DNA from: Diplocloster modestus
GTDB taxonomy: Bacteria > Bacillota > Clostridia > Lachnospirales > Lachnospiraceae
Assembly: GCF_019042245.1 (NCBI RefSeq)
Contig: NZ_JAHQCX010000019.1
Location: 1 to 64,000, forward strand
Direction: 5' to 3'
DNA length: 64,000 nucleotides
The notes under the pieces were generated by a model. It was not told the DNA's origin and made no database searches. It saw only the letters and a program-made list of their open reading frames with translations. The translations under genes were made by a program, and so were the position numbers. Shown in pieces: positions 45,344 to 54,623 of the stretch (positions are counted from its first letter, which is position 1; each line of letters starts with the position of its first letter).

Positions 45344-46279
45344 ATGGAGAAGCTTGTTCCGAAAGGAAATTATGGAGTGGTCATGACCCCATTCCGGGAG
45401 GACGGCACGCTGGACGAAAAGCTTCTAAGACAGGAGTTCCTGTACTGCAATACGACGAATGCGGCAGGACTACTTCTGTGCGGTTCGACCAGCGAATTTA
45501 TCTATCTGGAACTCGATCAGGCGAAAAGAGTGTTTCAACTGGGAAAGGAGTGTGTAAGTGAAGAGAAAGTATTGATCGGAGGAGCGGGAGGAGCCAACGA
45601 ACACCAGGTTATGGAACGGCTGGAATATCTGGCGGATATCGGTTATACCTACTCGATTATCTGTCCCCCCTATTATTATCCGCAGAAACCAGAAGATATC
45701 TATGACTTCTACCGGAACATATCGGTCAGAGCACCCATAGGATTAAAGCTTATGTTGTACAATATCCCGTTTTGCTCGCCTGGGATTCCGCTTTCCATCT
45801 TACCCAGGCTTCTGGAGCTTGAGAATATCGTGGGAATGAAGGACAGCAGCGGCGATATGCTGTATTTTACCAAAGCGGTGAGTGTGGCGCAGGATCGCCG
45901 GCCGGAGTTTGCGATATTCACCGGCCAGGATTCCACATTTCTTCCCAGCCTCACCGTAGGAGGGAACGGATGTATGTCTGCCCTTGTCTGGATGCTGGAC
46001 ACGGATTTTTCTATTCTCCGGCTGTTTGAACAAAATGAGATGAAAAAGGCAGGGGAAATACAGATGCAGCTGATCCGGTTAGTCCGTCTTCTGGATCACA
46101 TTAGTTTTCCGGAAAATTACAGAGCTTTATCCGGGGTACTGGGAATACCGATGGGAATCCCGCAGCGAAGTTTCCGCGGTTTGCAGGGCGAGGAATATGA
46201 GCGCTGGGAAGCAGCAGTTCGAAACACGTTAAGATACATACAACCAAAGGAAAAAGAAAAAAGGAGGTCTTTTGTATGA
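45344..46279 (+). CDS. DapA-family aldolase/dehydratase, copy 1
   Basis: A 311-residue class-I TIM-barrel enzyme of the DHDPS/N-acetylneuraminate lyase family. The CGSTSEF loop (near residue 47), the tyrosine in MLYNIPF (near 135) and the Schiff-base lysine in IVGMKDSSGD (near 165) are all present. DapA proper is unlikely because the gene sits in a sugar catabolic operon. The expected role is pyruvate-forming cleavage or dehydration of a 2-keto-3-deoxy sugar acid. It shares ATGA with the binding-protein gene that follows. Confidence 0.85.
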   Translation: MEKLVPKGNYGVVMTPFREDGTLDEKLLRQEFLYCNTTNAAGLLLCGSTSEFIYLELDQAKRVFQLGKECVSEEKVLIGGAGGANEHQVMERLEYLADIGYTYSIICPPYYYPQKPEDIYDFYRNISVRAPIGLKLMLYNIPFCSPGIPLSILPRLLELENIVGMKDSSGDMLYFTKAVSVAQDRRPEFAIFTGQDSTFLPSLTVGGNGCMSALVWMLDTDFSILRLFEQNEMKKAGEIQMQLIRLVRLLDHISFPENYRALSGVLGIPMGIPQRSFRGLQGEEYERWEAAVRNTLRYIQPKEKEKRRSFV

Positions 46280-47682
46280 AAAAGTTATGGAGTGTATGTT
46301 TGATCGCGGCAATGCTGGCAGGGTGCCTGACCGGCTGCGGAGGTTTAGGAGGGAAGAATGCGGGGGATGCGCCCGCAGAGACAACAACGGCTGAGGATGC
46401 GGCAGGTGCAGGGACTAAGGCAGAGGCACCAGACGGCAGCGCAGCCGGTGAGGTGGTAGAGATCCAATTCTTCCATACCACCTGGGTAGAGGGAATGCTG
46501 GATATTCTGGAAGAAGCGATCGCGGGATTTGAAAACGAGCACCCGAATATTAAGATCGTGGAGACCCGGACCAGTTGGACGGATGCGCCCTCACAGCTGA
46601 TGACATCCATCGCGGGGGGAACCGCTCCGGATCTGATCATGTGCAACCCCAGCATGCTGGCCCAGTTCCGGGGGATCGGAGCCCTGGCGGACATGACCGA
46701 TCTGGTTCCCCAGGAGATGCTGGACAGCATGCTCCCCAGCGCGGTACAGATGGTGACCACGGAAGAGGGGAAGATCGATGGACTGCCACAGGAAGGCTGT
46801 AACTGGGCGCTGTTCTACCGCAAAGACCTGTTCGAGGAAGCGGGACTGGATCCTGAGAAGCCGCCCAAGACCTGGGACGAATTCCTGGAATGCGCGAAAG
46901 CGCTGACCAAGGATACGGACGGCGACGGAAAGATCGATCAGTATGGATACGGCTGGCCGGTACAGGCGGAGAACGCGACGGATTACTGGGTTAATTTCAT
47001 GCAGATGTGCGGAGCTGATATCTCCGGTTATGCGGACGGACAGTGGCAGTCGAAACTCTCAGATGAAGCGGCAAAACAGGGAACGCAGATCATGGTGGAT
47101 CTGGTACAGGAATACGGGGTCTCCCCTAAGAGTGTGGTGGACAGCGACTGGGAGGCTATCTGTAATATGTTCGTGGAAGGCGAAGTGGCCATGATGCACA
47201 ACGGCGCATGGGTTACCGGCTCCGTAGCCGAAAAAGGCCCGGAACTGGATGGAAAATGGGGAACTGCCGTATTATTCGACGGTCCCGAGCGGGCGGCTTA
47301 CCGCGGACATCCGAATACATTTAATATCATGGAAGCATCAAAGCACAAACAGGAGGCATGGGAATTCCTGGAATACTTCTACAACACCGCCAGCACCAGG
47401 GATGAAGGGCTGACGATCGCAGGTTCTTTCTGTAACGCTTCAGGGGGAATGCTGTACACCGAAGACTTTGTGGATTATGCGAGGGATCACTACAACGAGT
47501 ATTTGCAGCCGTTCCTGGATGAAGTCTATGACTGTTATATCCCGCCGCTGGATCCCCAGTGGGAGACCCTGGCCAGTATGTATGGAAGATCCACGGTACA
47601 GCAGATGATTATGGGTGATGTCAGCGTGGATGACGGCCTTAAGACTCTGGATCATCAGTTAAAACTGCTGCATGGTGAATAA
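46276..47682 (+). CDS. Extracellular solute-binding lipoprotein of sugar ABC importer
   Basis: A 468-residue family-1 binding protein. The lipobox LAGCLTGCGG gives a lipidated cysteine near residue 16 or 20, followed by an Ala/Thr/Glu-rich linker. The mature part reads EIQFFHTTWVEGMLDILEEAI and later GLPQEGCNWALFYRKDLFEEAGLDPEKPPKTW. It delivers an unknown sugar or sugar acid to the two permeases downstream. No ATPase gene is nearby, as with the importer at 28018. Confidence 0.93.
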   Translation: MKKLWSVCLIAAMLAGCLTGCGGLGGKNAGDAPAETTTAEDAAGAGTKAEAPDGSAAGEVVEIQFFHTTWVEGMLDILEEAIAGFENEHPNIKIVETRTSWTDAPSQLMTSIAGGTAPDLIMCNPSMLAQFRGIGALADMTDLVPQEMLDSMLPSAVQMVTTEEGKIDGLPQEGCNWALFYRKDLFEEAGLDPEKPPKTWDEFLECAKALTKDTDGDGKIDQYGYGWPVQAENATDYWVNFMQMCGADISGYADGQWQSKLSDEAAKQGTQIMVDLVQEYGVSPKSVVDSDWEAICNMFVEGEVAMMHNGAWVTGSVAEKGPELDGKWGTAVLFDGPERAAYRGHPNTFNIMEASKHKQEAWEFLEYFYNTASTRDEGLTIAGSFCNASGGMLYTEDFVDYARDHYNEYLQPFLDEVYDCYIPPLDPQWETLASMYGRSTVQQMIMGDVSVDDGLKTLDHQLKLLHGE

Positions 47683-47706
47683 GGAATCCTTTGCGGTAAA
47701 GAGATC

Positions 47707-47730
47707 CTCCGCCGGCCCGGGCCGGCGGAG
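47707..47730 (+). promoter_or_regulatory. 24-base perfect GC palindrome between binding-protein and permease genes
   Basis: CTCCGCCGGCCC and its exact reverse complement abut with no loop, making a very stable hairpin. There is no T-run, so it should act as an mRNA stability or processing barrier. It corresponds in position to the hairpin at 29455-29508. Confidence 0.75.
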
Positions 47731-47749
47731 TAATTTGGAGGTTTTGGAT

Positions 47750-48625
47750 ATGAAACCAAAAACAAAAAATAAAATAACACCCTATTTGTTTTTGCTGCCA
47801 TGCGCTGTCCTGATCCTGGTTGTTTTGATCTATCCGGTATTCGAGGGGGTGAAAGACAGTTTCTTCAATGAAAATCTGCTGTCTCTGGCTCCGGTAAAAT
47901 TCGTTGGGGTCAGCAACTATGCGGCACTGCTAAAGGACCCGATGTTTACTCACGCGCTGGGTCGGTCCGTTGCCTGGACACTGATCATTCTTGTATTCGA
48001 AATGGTATTGGGGCTGTTTTTCGCAACAATTTTAAATAAAGAAATATTTTGCAAAAAGTTTTTTCGATGTCTGGTACTGGTTCCCTGGGTCATTCCAAAC
48101 GCCATCGCCGGGATTATCTGGAAATGGTTCCTGAACGAATCCTACGGGATGATGAACTATCTGCTGAAATCAATGGGGCTTATCCAGAACAATCTGCCGT
48201 GGCTGTCGGACCAGACGTTATCTGCGGTCTCTGTCATCATGATCATTACCTGGAAGAGTATCCCGTTCGTAGCGATCACCCTGCTGGCCGGCCTTCAGGC
48301 GATCCCGAAGGATCTGTATGAAGCCGCGGAGGTGGACGGAGCGAACCACTGGCAGAGTTTCCGGTTTGTCACATTGCCCATGATCAAGAACATTGCCACG
48401 ATCGTCGCCATCCTGACTTCTATTTGGAACTTCAATCAGCTGGATATCATCCAGGTGGTGACCAAAGGCGGGCCGGGAGAAGCCACGCTGTCCCTGCCGG
48501 TCTATATCTACCGGCTGTTTATGCAGACGTTCCAGACCAGCTACGCGTCCACGGCGGCGATCATCATGATGCTGGTCATGATCGTTCCGTGCATAATCTA
48601 TGTAAGAAAATTATTAAAGGGGTGA
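47750..48625 (+). CDS. Sugar ABC transporter permease (MalF type)
   Basis: A 291-residue, six-helix permease with EAA signature LYEAAEVDGANHWQSFRFVTLPMI near residue 190. I chose ATG 47750 because TTGGAGG stands nine bases upstream; the open frame back to 47672 overlaps the previous gene and the palindrome. It pairs with the next permease. Confidence 0.92.
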   Translation: MKPKTKNKITPYLFLLPCAVLILVVLIYPVFEGVKDSFFNENLLSLAPVKFVGVSNYAALLKDPMFTHALGRSVAWTLIILVFEMVLGLFFATILNKEIFCKKFFRCLVLVPWVIPNAIAGIIWKWFLNESYGMMNYLLKSMGLIQNNLPWLSDQTLSAVSVIMIITWKSIPFVAITLLAGLQAIPKDLYEAAEVDGANHWQSFRFVTLPMIKNIATIVAILTSIWNFNQLDIIQVVTKGGPGEATLSLPVYIYRLFMQTFQTSYASTAAIIMMLVMIVPCIIYVRKLLKG

Positions 48626-48632
48626 GGATAAA

Positions 48633-49475
48633 ATGAGCAGGGCTTCAAAGAGAAAATGGAAGAAAAGGGGCATGACTCTTTTCGTTCTGATCGTTACCTT
48701 AATATTAATCCTGCCGTTTTTATGGATGATTTCCACCTCCTTCAAACAGCCGGATGAAGTCTTCTCCTCCATTCCCAAATGGCTCCCGAGAGACTTTAGC
48801 TTCATCAATTATCTGTCGATCTGGCGGCGCAGATATTTTACTGACTATTTTCTGAACAGCCTGATCGTATCCGGGTTTACCATGGGAATCGCGTTGATCG
48901 TAGCCATGTTTACCGGATATGGGATTTCCCGGTTTTCTTTCCGCGGAAAGACTTTCTTCTCTGCCATGCTGATCGTGGTACAGATGTTCCCGTCCATGCT
49001 GCTGCTGATTCCGCTGTACATGATCATGAACAGCCTGGGGCTTCTGGATACCCATCTGTCCATGGTGATCGCTTATACGACATTTGCGATGCCGTTCTGC
49101 AGCTGGATGATCAAAGGATATTTTGACACGATTCCGGTTTCCCTGGAAGAATCCGCCCGGATGGACGGGTGCAGCAGGCTTGGGATTCTTTTTAAAATCG
49201 TCATGCCTCTGGCGGCGCCCGGGATCGTAACTGTAGCCATGTTCGCGTTTGTACTTTCCTGGCAGGAATACTTATACGCCATGACCTTTGCCAGAACGGA
49301 AGGAATGCGTACCCTGACGGTGGGGATCGCTTTGATGCAGGGGCAGCATGGAAGCGTGGACTGGGGACAGATTATGGCCGGTTCGGTGATCGCCTGCCTT
49401 CCGGGCTTGATCTTGTTTACCTATCTGGAAAAATATCTGGTGCAGGGCTTTACTATGGGCGCGGTCAAGGAGTAA
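48633..49475 (+). CDS. Sugar ABC transporter permease (MalG type)
   Basis: A 280-residue, six-helix permease with EAA signature SLEESARMDGCSRLGILFKIVMPLAAPGI near residue 170. The N-terminus (FLWMISTSFKQPDEVF) and C-terminus (YLVQGFTMGAVKE) are typical of the family. It follows 7 bases after the partner permease. Confidence 0.93.
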   Translation: MSRASKRKWKKRGMTLFVLIVTLILILPFLWMISTSFKQPDEVFSSIPKWLPRDFSFINYLSIWRRRYFTDYFLNSLIVSGFTMGIALIVAMFTGYGISRFSFRGKTFFSAMLIVVQMFPSMLLLIPLYMIMNSLGLLDTHLSMVIAYTTFAMPFCSWMIKGYFDTIPVSLEESARMDGCSRLGILFKIVMPLAAPGIVTVAMFAFVLSWQEYLYAMTFARTEGMRTLTVGIALMQGQHGSVDWGQIMAGSVIACLPGLILFTYLEKYLVQGFTMGAVKE

Positions 49476-49532
49476 GTGGAATTTACTTAAGGATATAGAA
49501 GGTTATCTTTTTTCATGATAAGGAGGGAATAC

Positions 49533-50570
49533 ATGATACATATCGGAATTATAGGTCTGGGGTGGATGGGCAGACTGCATGCGGGCTATTTAAAAGACAT
49601 CGATGACTGTGCTGTCTGCGCAGTCTGCGACAAGAATGAAGAAGCGGCACGGGAAGTAGCCGCAGAATATCACGCGAGAGCTTACACCGATCACAGAGAT
49701 CTCTTAAAGGACCCGGAAGTGGACACTGTTTACATTGTCACGCCTCAAATGTTCCATTATGAGATTGCAAAAGATGTGATCAAGGCACAGAAAAACATGC
49801 TCTGTGAAAAGCCCCTGGCACTGACGGCAGAAGAAGTAAATGACTTAAGGGGGCTTACGAAGGATTATCCGAAGAAAATCATCATTGATTTTCCGGAACG
49901 GTTTTCCGTGGCGACGCAGGAAGCCATGGCAGAGATTGGAAGCGGAGCCATAGGAGATATTATTTTCATGAGAGGGAATTTCCGGTTCTGCATGAAAAAG
50001 CATGCCAATACCCACGGCGCCTGGGTATTTGATAAAACAAAAGGGGGCGGCCTGATCCTGGAATCCAGTGTTCATCTGTGGGATACCGTCCGTTATATGA
50101 CAGGCCGTGAGGTGGAGCGGGTGGCAGCCGTAGCACACAACAACGAACACGCCAACTTCGAGGACAGTTTTGCCTGCGTGGCATATTTAAGCGGTGGAGC
50201 CATCGCGTGCATCGATATGAATGGCTGGCTTCCGGAAGACGCGGCTACGGATAAGCGGTTCGAGATCATGGGAAGTATTGGCAGCATTTATCTGGATGAG
50301 TTCAAAAACTTTATGACCATTCAGAGTGAGCGGGGAGTGGAAAATAATCCGGGTATGTTTACCAAGAGTATGACGCACAAAGATGTTATGTGGCATTCTG
50401 CCATAGCAGGCGGCGTAAAGCGCCTGAACGAACACTTTATCGACTGTCTGAAGAAAGACAAAACCCCTCTGATCGGCCTGGAAGACGGAGCCAGGGCCTG
50501 CGAGATCACCTGGAGTGTCGTGAAAGCCTTAGAGAGCGGAAGATTAGAGGAGGTTCTCTATGGAGAATGA
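49533..50570 (+). CDS. Gfo/Idh/MocA family oxidoreductase, copy 1 of pair
   Basis: A 345-residue NAD(P)-dependent enzyme. The Rossmann motif is GIIGLGWMGRLH, and the catalytic lysine lies in CEKPLALT (near residue 93). The C-terminal alpha/beta domain has GGGLILESSVHLWDTVRYM, with the conserved histidine near 180. It is likely a sugar 1-dehydrogenase giving a lactone, or an epimerising keto-sugar dehydrogenase. ATG 49533 follows AAGGAGGG. It overlaps the next gene by 11 bases. Confidence 0.9.
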   Translation: MIHIGIIGLGWMGRLHAGYLKDIDDCAVCAVCDKNEEAAREVAAEYHARAYTDHRDLLKDPEVDTVYIVTPQMFHYEIAKDVIKAQKNMLCEKPLALTAEEVNDLRGLTKDYPKKIIIDFPERFSVATQEAMAEIGSGAIGDIIFMRGNFRFCMKKHANTHGAWVFDKTKGGGLILESSVHLWDTVRYMTGREVERVAAVAHNNEHANFEDSFACVAYLSGGAIACIDMNGWLPEDAATDKRFEIMGSIGSIYLDEFKNFMTIQSERGVENNPGMFTKSMTHKDVMWHSAIAGGVKRLNEHFIDCLKKDKTPLIGLEDGARACEITWSVVKALESGRLEEVLYGE

Positions 50571-51528
50571 AAATAAGGCGGTACGAATCGGGATCGTAGG
50601 CTGCGGCAGAGTCGCAAAAAACCACGTGGAGGCCATACAAAAAACTCCTAACGCGGTTCTCACAGCTGCCGCTGGAGGAAGAAAGGCCTCGGCCTTCTGT
50701 GAAAAGTACGGGCTTGAGCTTCTGGATACGGAAGACATCTGTACCAGTCCCAAGATCGACGCGCTGCTGGTCCTGACTCCCTGGGAGAAACACTATGAAT
50801 ACGCAAAAGCCGCGCTGGAAGCCGGTAAACACGTGCTGGTGGAAAAGCCGGTCAGTTTTGAACCCGAGGAAATCAAAGGAATGGAACAGGCGGCTGATGA
50901 AAACAAAGTGGTCTGCATGCCGGGACACAGTTACCTGTACCTGACAGAGCTTTCCAGGATCCGGCGGGAGGTGCAGAACGGAGGAATCGGATCACCGGCC
51001 TACCTCTACCTGTCGGAGACTTATTACATGGCGCCGGAATTATTTCAAAAATACGACGGTCCGGAAGTCGATGTCCTGTGCCATCAGCTCTATTTGTCCC
51101 TGGCGTTTCTGGGAGTCCCCAAAGCGGTCAGCGCGTTCCGGTCCGCATTCGACCGGTCCGTAGTGGAAACCGGGGGCCCGCAGATTATCGTGAACCTGAA
51201 ATATGACGGGGGCTGCCTGGCCCAGATCCTGTTATCATGGGCTGCGGAAGATCACACTTCAGATCCCTGGACATTCAAAGTAAAAGTCCTGGGTACACAG
51301 GGATCCATGCATTTTTCCAGGCGGGATTACGTCCGCAATGTAGGCCAGAGTTATGACCAGGTATTCTATCAGGAGATGTTTGATGCCCAGATGGATCATT
51401 TCGTCAATCGCTGTATACTCGGAGGGGAACAGCCATTATCCACGATCCGGGACGCAGGCTGGGTCTGCAGGCTGCATAACCTGATTCTTCAGGCGGCAGA
51501 CACGGAACAGGTTGTGCAGGTTTTATAA
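50560..51528 (+). CDS. Gfo/Idh/MocA family oxidoreductase, copy 2 of pair
   Basis: A 322-residue protein with Rossmann motif GIVGCGRVAKNH and catalytic VEKPVSF near residue 95. A conserved Asp-x-x-x-His (DVLCHQLYL) sits in the substrate domain. It is translationally coupled to the previous oxidoreductase and only distantly similar to it, so the two may act in sequence or on different carbons of one sugar. Confidence 0.9.
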   Translation: MENENKAVRIGIVGCGRVAKNHVEAIQKTPNAVLTAAAGGRKASAFCEKYGLELLDTEDICTSPKIDALLVLTPWEKHYEYAKAALEAGKHVLVEKPVSFEPEEIKGMEQAADENKVVCMPGHSYLYLTELSRIRREVQNGGIGSPAYLYLSETYYMAPELFQKYDGPEVDVLCHQLYLSLAFLGVPKAVSAFRSAFDRSVVETGGPQIIVNLKYDGGCLAQILLSWAAEDHTSDPWTFKVKVLGTQGSMHFSRRDYVRNVGQSYDQVFYQEMFDAQMDHFVNRCILGGEQPLSTIRDAGWVCRLHNLILQAADTEQVVQVL

Positions 51529-51693
51529 TCGCAGCCTTGTAAAGCAGAGAAAGGAAAGATTGGACAAAAAAGATGTTCACCTGTACCTTATTTTGCAGCT
51601 TTGCTGCAAATCCAACCGCAGGGTATGTATTAAGAGTATCTGTCGAGGTATATCTATATGTGCGGGAATAACGCACGCAGGAGGAAATCAGGC

Positions 51694-52869
51694 ATGAAAA
51701 TAACCAATGTAGAAACAATTCTGCTATCCTACCGATATGAACAGGATGAGAAATGGAAATGGTCCGGAGGGGCCACATTACAGCGCAACTGTGTGCTGGT
51801 ACGGGTAACCGTGGATGATAAAATCACGGGACTCGGAGAAATCGGGGAATCCGCCTATCTGCCCCGCGCCATCGAGAAGATGATAGACTACCGTTTCAAA
51901 CCTATGTTACTGGGGGAAGATCCTTTTAACATCGAAAAAATCTGGCAGAAAATGTACATCCAATCCGCCCATTATGGCCGCCGGGGAGTGATCGCCACGG
52001 TTATCAGCGGCATTGACATCGCTCTGTATGATATCATGGGAAAAATACTGAACCGGCCGGTATACGATCTGATCGGAGGCAAATACCGGGAAAAATTCAG
52101 GGTATACGCAAGCGGCGGTATGGCAAAATCCATATATGATCTGACAGCGGAAGCCAAAGACTACATACAGCGCGGCTACTTCGGCTTCAAAGTACGGATC
52201 GGAAGCGAAGACCCCTCAGAAGATATAGAACTAATCCGGGAACTGCGCTCCAGAGTGGGCAGCAAAACAGCACTGCTGGTCGATGCCGGCCAATGCTATA
52301 CGAATTTCCCCTGGACCTACGACACAGCGTTCCGGGTATGCAAGAAACTGGAAGACTGCGACCTCTTCTGGCTGGAAGAACCGCTCCATCCCGATGACAT
52401 CGAAGGCTTTGAACGTCTGACGGCAGCCACCAGTATACCCATCGCAGCCGGGGAAAACGAATTCGTGCGCTACGGGTATTACCCGCTGATCACCCGTCAT
52501 GCGGTAGACATGATCCAGCCCGATGTCACCCGCTCCGGCGGAATCTCCGAGTGTAAGCGGATTGCAGCTATCGCTTCCGCATGCCATATGCGCTGTGCCC
52601 CTCACATATTCGGGAGCGGAGTGGGCTTTATGGCGAACATGCATTTCCTGGCCTCCACCCCCAATGCCTTTATCATGGAACATGATCAGACGTTGAACCC
52701 GCTGCGGGAGGAGCTGCTCCTGAAGCCCATCGTATACAAAGATGGTTATGTAGAGCTGATCCAGGATCTCCCTGGCCTGGGCGTAGAACTGCGGGAAGAA
52801 ACCATTGAGAAATATCCCTACAACGACGAAGACGCCGTTAACAAGGGGGAGTTCATTCCCATTTTCTAA
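51694..52869 (+). CDS. Enolase-superfamily sugar-acid dehydratase (mandelate racemase group)
   Basis: A 391-residue protein with N-terminal capping domain and TIM barrel. Catalytic elements are GFKVRIG (KxR), metal ligands DAGQ, EEPL and GENE, and a C-terminal histidine in HIFGSGVG. The Lys/His pair is typical of mandelate racemase-type acid-sugar dehydratases, which remove water from an aldonate to give a 2-keto-3-deoxy acid. The start is ATG 51694 with AGGAGG upstream; the upstream in-frame ATG 51658 lacks one. A 165-base gap to the preceding oxidoreductase contains no gene. Confidence 0.88.
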   Translation: MKITNVETILLSYRYEQDEKWKWSGGATLQRNCVLVRVTVDDKITGLGEIGESAYLPRAIEKMIDYRFKPMLLGEDPFNIEKIWQKMYIQSAHYGRRGVIATVISGIDIALYDIMGKILNRPVYDLIGGKYREKFRVYASGGMAKSIYDLTAEAKDYIQRGYFGFKVRIGSEDPSEDIELIRELRSRVGSKTALLVDAGQCYTNFPWTYDTAFRVCKKLEDCDLFWLEEPLHPDDIEGFERLTAATSIPIAAGENEFVRYGYYPLITRHAVDMIQPDVTRSGGISECKRIAAIASACHMRCAPHIFGSGVGFMANMHFLASTPNAFIMEHDQTLNPLREELLLKPIVYKDGYVELIQDLPGLGVELREETIEKYPYNDEDAVNKGEFIPIF

Positions 52870-52881
52870 GGAGGAAATGTA

Positions 52882-53598
52882 ATGGCTTATCAGATCACGC
52901 CGATTACAGCAGGAGAGTTTGGAATGGTCCGGGATGACATCAAGTATAGAGGCGGGTCTCCCCAGATCACAGGATACGTTCCTTCCTATATATATCTGTT
53001 ACAGCAGGGAAAAGACCAGTACCTGGTTGACACCAGTTTTATCGACCCGGCATTCTGTGCGCGCCAGATGCAGCTGGAAGTAATCCGGAACAAACCGCTG
53101 CCCCAGGTTCTGGAGCACCACGGTGTTATCCCGGATATGGTAAGAGGCATTTTTTTCACCCATCTGCACTGGGACCATGCCGGCAACATAAGCCAGTTCC
53201 CCAATGCCGTCCTGTACTGCCAAAAGAGGGAGTATGAAGCCGCCCTTGATCCGGACGCCTACCCGCCCCAGTTTCTCACAGAATTCAGGGAAGCCTTGCC
53301 CAGATTAATTCTTTTGGAAGGGGACCAGGAACCGGTTCCGGGAATACGAGTGCATTTATGCAAAGGCCATACTCCGGGATCCCAGATGATCGAAACAGAC
53401 ACCGTACAGGGTCCGGCCCTGATACCGGGAGATGTTGTCATGACCATGAAAAATATTACCCGGAACATACCGGTAGGCCTGGCAGTAAACCCGGAAGATG
53501 CAGCAAAAGCCCTGGGCTATATTAACAGCAGAGCCTATTCTGCTGTCTATCCCAGCCATGAATATTATAAACCGGAGGTAACCCCATGCCATTATTGA
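52882..53598 (+). CDS. MBL-fold metallohydrolase, candidate sugar lactonase
   Basis: A 238-residue metallo-beta-lactamase-fold protein with the HxHxDH motif HLHWDHAGN near residue 92. Later ligands lie in CKGHTPGSQM (His), PGDVVM (Asp) and YPSHEYY (His). It resembles AiiA/AttM-type lactonases. Between a sugar oxidoreductase pair and a dehydratase, a sugar-lactone hydrolase is the natural reading; quorum quenching is less likely here. It overlaps the following aldolase gene by 13 bases. Confidence 0.85.
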   Translation: MAYQITPITAGEFGMVRDDIKYRGGSPQITGYVPSYIYLLQQGKDQYLVDTSFIDPAFCARQMQLEVIRNKPLPQVLEHHGVIPDMVRGIFFTHLHWDHAGNISQFPNAVLYCQKREYEAALDPDAYPPQFLTEFREALPRLILLEGDQEPVPGIRVHLCKGHTPGSQMIETDTVQGPALIPGDVVMTMKNITRNIPVGLAVNPEDAAKALGYINSRAYSAVYPSHEYYKPEVTPCHY

Positions 53599-54479
53599 AA
53601 GGAATCATCCCCGTCATTCCCACCCCATTCTCTGAAAATGGGGAAAAGACAGACATCGAAGTGTTTCAGAGACTTGTCGAACACGGGATAGAAGAAGGAG
53701 CTAACGCGCTGTGTCTGTTTGCGGCAGGGGCGGAATTCTATAAACTGACCAAAGAGGAAAAGACTGATCTCTTCAAAGCAGCGGTTGAAGTAAATCAAAG
53801 ACGTATTCCCATCCTTGTCACGGTATCAGAACACGCAACCTTGCTGGCGGAGCGGGAAGCATCCTATTATCAGGAACACGGGGCCGACGCCATCAATATT
53901 ATGCCACCATCTTTCGCCGCGCCAAGCGGCCCGATGATCGCCCGGCACCTGGTACGTGTATGCAAAAGTGTAAGCATACCTGCGATGATCCAGTATGCCC
54001 CTGCCCTGACCGGAATGACGATCGCTGCGGAAACCTTCCGTGAGATCATGGAGTCCGGCCATACACCCGAGCTATATGTAAAGCTGGAGGCGTCGCCCAC
54101 AGGTCCTCTGATTACCTCATTCCAGAACGCCACAAAAGGGAAATATCACATCGTCGTAGGCAACGGAGGGGAATGTATGTACGAAGCTCTCACAAGGGGG
54201 GCATGTGCTGTTATGCCTGGCCTGTCCATGACCCGAAGATTCCGGGAAATCTACGACATGTATATAGCGGGAGCGTTGGAAACCTCTTATCAACTGTTTC
54301 AGAAGTTCCTGCCCTTCGTCCACTTCATGCTGCGGGACATTGAACAATTCGTAGCCATGGAAAAAATAATACTGAGGGACAGGGGATTGCTTCCTAATGC
54401 CCTCTGCAGAGAGCCTAACAACTACCCGGATCCATGTACGGTCGATATACTCAGCCAATTGGTGAGAGAACTTAGCTGA
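53586..54479 (+). CDS. DapA-family aldolase, copy 2
   Basis: A 297-residue TIM-barrel enzyme with tyrosine in MIQYAPAL (near residue 136) and a candidate Schiff-base lysine in LYVKLEASP (near 165). The usual GTTGE loop reads FAAGAEF, so substrate handling differs from true DapA and from copy 1. It is probably the retro-aldolase that splits a 2-keto-3-deoxy sugar acid to pyruvate and an aldehyde. It is last in the operon and followed by a terminator-like hairpin. Confidence 0.85.
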   Translation: MPLLKGIIPVIPTPFSENGEKTDIEVFQRLVEHGIEEGANALCLFAAGAEFYKLTKEEKTDLFKAAVEVNQRRIPILVTVSEHATLLAEREASYYQEHGADAINIMPPSFAAPSGPMIARHLVRVCKSVSIPAMIQYAPALTGMTIAAETFREIMESGHTPELYVKLEASPTGPLITSFQNATKGKYHIVVGNGGECMYEALTRGACAVMPGLSMTRRFREIYDMYIAGALETSYQLFQKFLPFVHFMLRDIEQFVAMEKIILRDRGLLPNALCREPNNYPDPCTVDILSQLVRELS

Positions 54480-54524
54480 ACGAGTAATCTTCGGGAGTGA
54501 CAGACTATAAAGAGAATAATGAAA

Positions 54525-54580
54525 TACTGCCGCTGCGGAACCAGATCGTTCATCCGGTCTGTCCCACAGCGGCAGCGCCT
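54525..54580 (+). terminator. Hairpin ending the sugar-acid operon
   Basis: CTGCCGCTG pairs with CAGCGGCAG, with inner ACCAGAT/ATCCGGT pairing. The T-run is poor. A second GGGGAAT/CCCC hairpin with TTTT follows at about 54591, so termination may be shared with the oncoming minus-strand gene. Confidence 0.5.
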
Positions 54581-54623
54581 TCCATTCATGAGGGGAATCC
54601 CCTTTTAACAGGCAAGGCTTGCT

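Noticed and set aside
45344..46279. Lysine-biosynthesis dapA
   Set aside because: It shares an ATGA overlap with a sugar-binding protein gene and lies behind an IclR-type operator, which fits catabolism rather than lysine synthesis.
52882..53598. Quorum-quenching N-acyl-homoserine lactonase
   Set aside because: The motif fits, but the operon is sugar catabolic, so a sugar-lactone role is more likely.
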